Positions 63,030 through 64,000 of a DNA stretch of 64,000 nucleotides are shown one piece after another. Positions within the stretch are counted from its first letter, which is position 1, and every line of letters starts with the position of its first letter. The position numbers were made by a program, and so were the translations under genes. Source of the DNA: Semisulcospira habei. Taxonomy: Eukaryota; Mollusca; Gastropoda; Semisulcospiridae. The notes beneath the pieces were generated by a model. It saw nothing but the letters and a program-made list of their open reading frames with translations, made no database searches and was not told the DNA's origin. The DNA lies in NCBI GenBank assembly GCA_036245525.1, contig BTPG01000002.1, positions 118,460,286-118,524,285 of the forward strand. Reading direction: 5' to 3'.

Positions 63030-63169
63030 TCATGGGATGGGGTAGCTGCTAGCTAGATGTACGTCCCTGGTTGTGTAGCAACACACAATAATTTTGGAGG
63101 CTGAAATTGACAGGCTAAGTATATCTTCCTATCAGTAATACCATCGGTAAAGTTTTTGATGAAACAAAG
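62955..63169. repeat. DIRS A right inverted terminal repeat
   Basis: Complement of the left repeat. It ends TCAGTAATACCATCGGTAAA then GTTTTTGATGAAACAAA, copied in the internal complementary region. Confidence 0.93.
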
Positions 63170-63204
63170 GCAGGTTTTCTGCAAAAGTGCGACCCCTGTT
63201 AACC

Positions 63205-63541
63205 CCTTAACTGCTACTGACAATACCAATGGCAGATGACAGGTACTGACACATCTCTTCCCAAAGCCGCATCATCAGTAGCACTCAAGGCTTGTGATTT
63301 ATATAGGACACCTGACACCTATTTTGACTGACACCTGAACGGTTACAACATGCTAGCCTCTTTCATGACACATTCAGCCCTAATTGTAGGAGCTTTCCTC
63401 TGAAGACTTCATTCCAGTTAAGGAGAATCAACAAATGACAGCTAAAGGCTGATGGCATAATAGTTTTCCAACTCTAGGCAAGCTATTCTGGCAATGTCCT
63501 TCAACTATCATAGAACATATAGCGACTCCACCATGTTTTAC
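63205..63541. other. Intron, end of minisatellite, no gene
   Basis: The first bases are the last minisatellite unit; the rest is plain intron next to the donor of exon 63542-63702. Confidence 0.7.
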
Positions 63542-63702
63542 CTGGTGACATGTTCAGGCCACTACGGCCAGCCCCTATCAAAGGACTAGGTGTGTAGTTT
63601 TGAGGTGTGTTGCGAAGCAGTCTCCCTGAGTTTTGCAGAACTTCATGGAAGCTCAGCGTTGGGTCACGTAGAATGTTGTAGTCTGTCCGGGCAACCCCAT
63701 GC
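63542..63702 (-). CDS. CHD6-9: Host gene exon: CHD6-9/kismet-like, RHGVARTDYNILRDP exon
   Basis: A 161-bp minus-strand exon. The acceptor is attttgacag before 63702 and the donor gtaaaa after 63542. It begins with the last base of an Arg codon and encodes (R)HGVARTDYNILRDPTLSF, then EVLQNSGRLLRNTPQNYTPSP and GAGRSGLNMSP, ending one base into a codon. That phase fits the start of exon 42915-43915. Vertebrate CHD8 has RHGVSQTDCNIMQDPDFSF here; this RHG-TD-I--DP-LSF block is a signature of the CHD6-9 subfamily, C-terminal to the ATPase. The intron that follows is about 19.6 kb and holds the 2A-LINE, SINEs, hAT-like elements and DIRS A. Confidence 0.93.
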
Positions 63703-64000
63703 CTGTCAAAATTGAAAAGAAACACAATGCAAAAGTCTGAAATATGCACTTTTACTCCCGTTTGCGTGCAGTACAGTCACTGGTATTACTATTGACCAGA
63801 TTATGTTTTTTTTTTAAAGGGATATAAGGTGGCCGGCAAGCCTGAGTCCACTGCAAGAGATACAGATTTTCATAAACACGTGCTTGTGCCTACTGCTGAC
63901 CAAGATTGGCACTACCTGTTCCTCGAATTGAAGGGGGTCATTTCAGGCCAACACACTGAGCCCTCAAATTTTTCTACAGACTGCAGGATTCTGATCAACC
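63703..64000. other. Intron upstream of exon 63542-63702
   Basis: No further exon or repeat recognised. Confidence 0.6.

Larger units (their letters stand above)
56914..63169 (-). mobile_element. DIRS-like element A, 6.26 kb, most complete copy
   Basis: Inverted terminal repeats of about 210 bp (56945-57175 and 62955-63145), nearly identical. The internal complementary region (57184-57285) joins the complement of the extreme left end to a copy of the extreme right end, the DIRS-1 design used to circularise cDNA. The minus-strand order is gag, RT-RNase H, tyrosine recombinase, with the last two overlapping. No target duplication is seen, as expected for recombinase-mediated insertion. Gag and RT carry frameshifts, but the recombinase frame is open. 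Confidence 0.93.
55819..63198. mobile_element. hAT-like element hosting DIRS A
   Basis: Ends CAGGGGTCGCACT (55819-55831) and AGTGCGACCCCTG (63186-63198), a perfect 13-bp inverted repeat. TTAACC flanks both sides (55813-55818, 63199-63204), lying in the minisatellite. Without DIRS A the element is about 1.1 kb and has no transposase. DIRS A entered about 30 bp from its right end. Confidence 0.9.

Overview
The window is eukaryotic genomic DNA, most likely from a mollusc (probably a gastropod). It shows spliced exons, very long introns, DIRS, RTE, I-like and 2A-bearing LINE elements, hAT and piggyBac derivatives, and a SINE whose (GATT)n-type LINE-like tail is of a kind I associate with molluscs. 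The species call is inference.

The one host gene I can support runs on the minus strand across nearly the whole window. Six exons have matching splice sites and compatible phases: 63542-63702, 42915-43915, 42639-42767, 31222-31479, 17031-17115 and 8543-8712. Joined in that order they encode about 600 residues of the C-terminal part of a CHD6/7/8/9 (kismet-class) chromatin remodeller. Diagnostic blocks are RHGVARTDYNILRDP, EWPK|DRVIFHRLEHIC (split exactly at an exon junction) and NEGLKMTF. The ATPase and chromodomain exons lie beyond base 64000, and the C-terminus lies below base 1. Nearly everything else is intron filled with nested mobile elements.

Layout by region. 1-2863: minus-strand LINE cut by the window edge. 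2949-8350: an element with 12-bp terminal inverted repeats, split by an RTE LINE (4247-7923, 13-bp target duplication), itself split by a 5'-truncated I-like LINE (6841-7224). 8788-16490: degraded DIRS copies with two hAT-like insertions. 18777-30577: a second DIRS, broken by a 4.3-kb block holding a piggyBac derivative and by a hAT-like element inside its terminal repeat. 32066-42150: a third DIRS, internally deleted, carrying a truncated RTE copy and a full-length 6.0-kb I-like LINE with an intact 1230-residue ORF2. 44519-50547: a plus-strand LINE whose ORF1 starts with a hydrophobic leader and a 2A motif (DVEPNPGP), invaded by nested SINEs. 52317-53094 and 55346-55706: more SINE copies. 53307-53800: a hAT-like element. 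55819-63198: a hAT-like element hosting a 6.26-kb DIRS with inverted terminal repeats and an internal complementary region.

Because many insertions keep clear target-site duplications, the order of events can be read from sequence alone. Recurrent themes are hAT-like elements with 6-bp duplications, SINE-into-SINE insertion, DIRS copies all in the orientation of the host gene, and C/G homopolymers that expanded after insertion.
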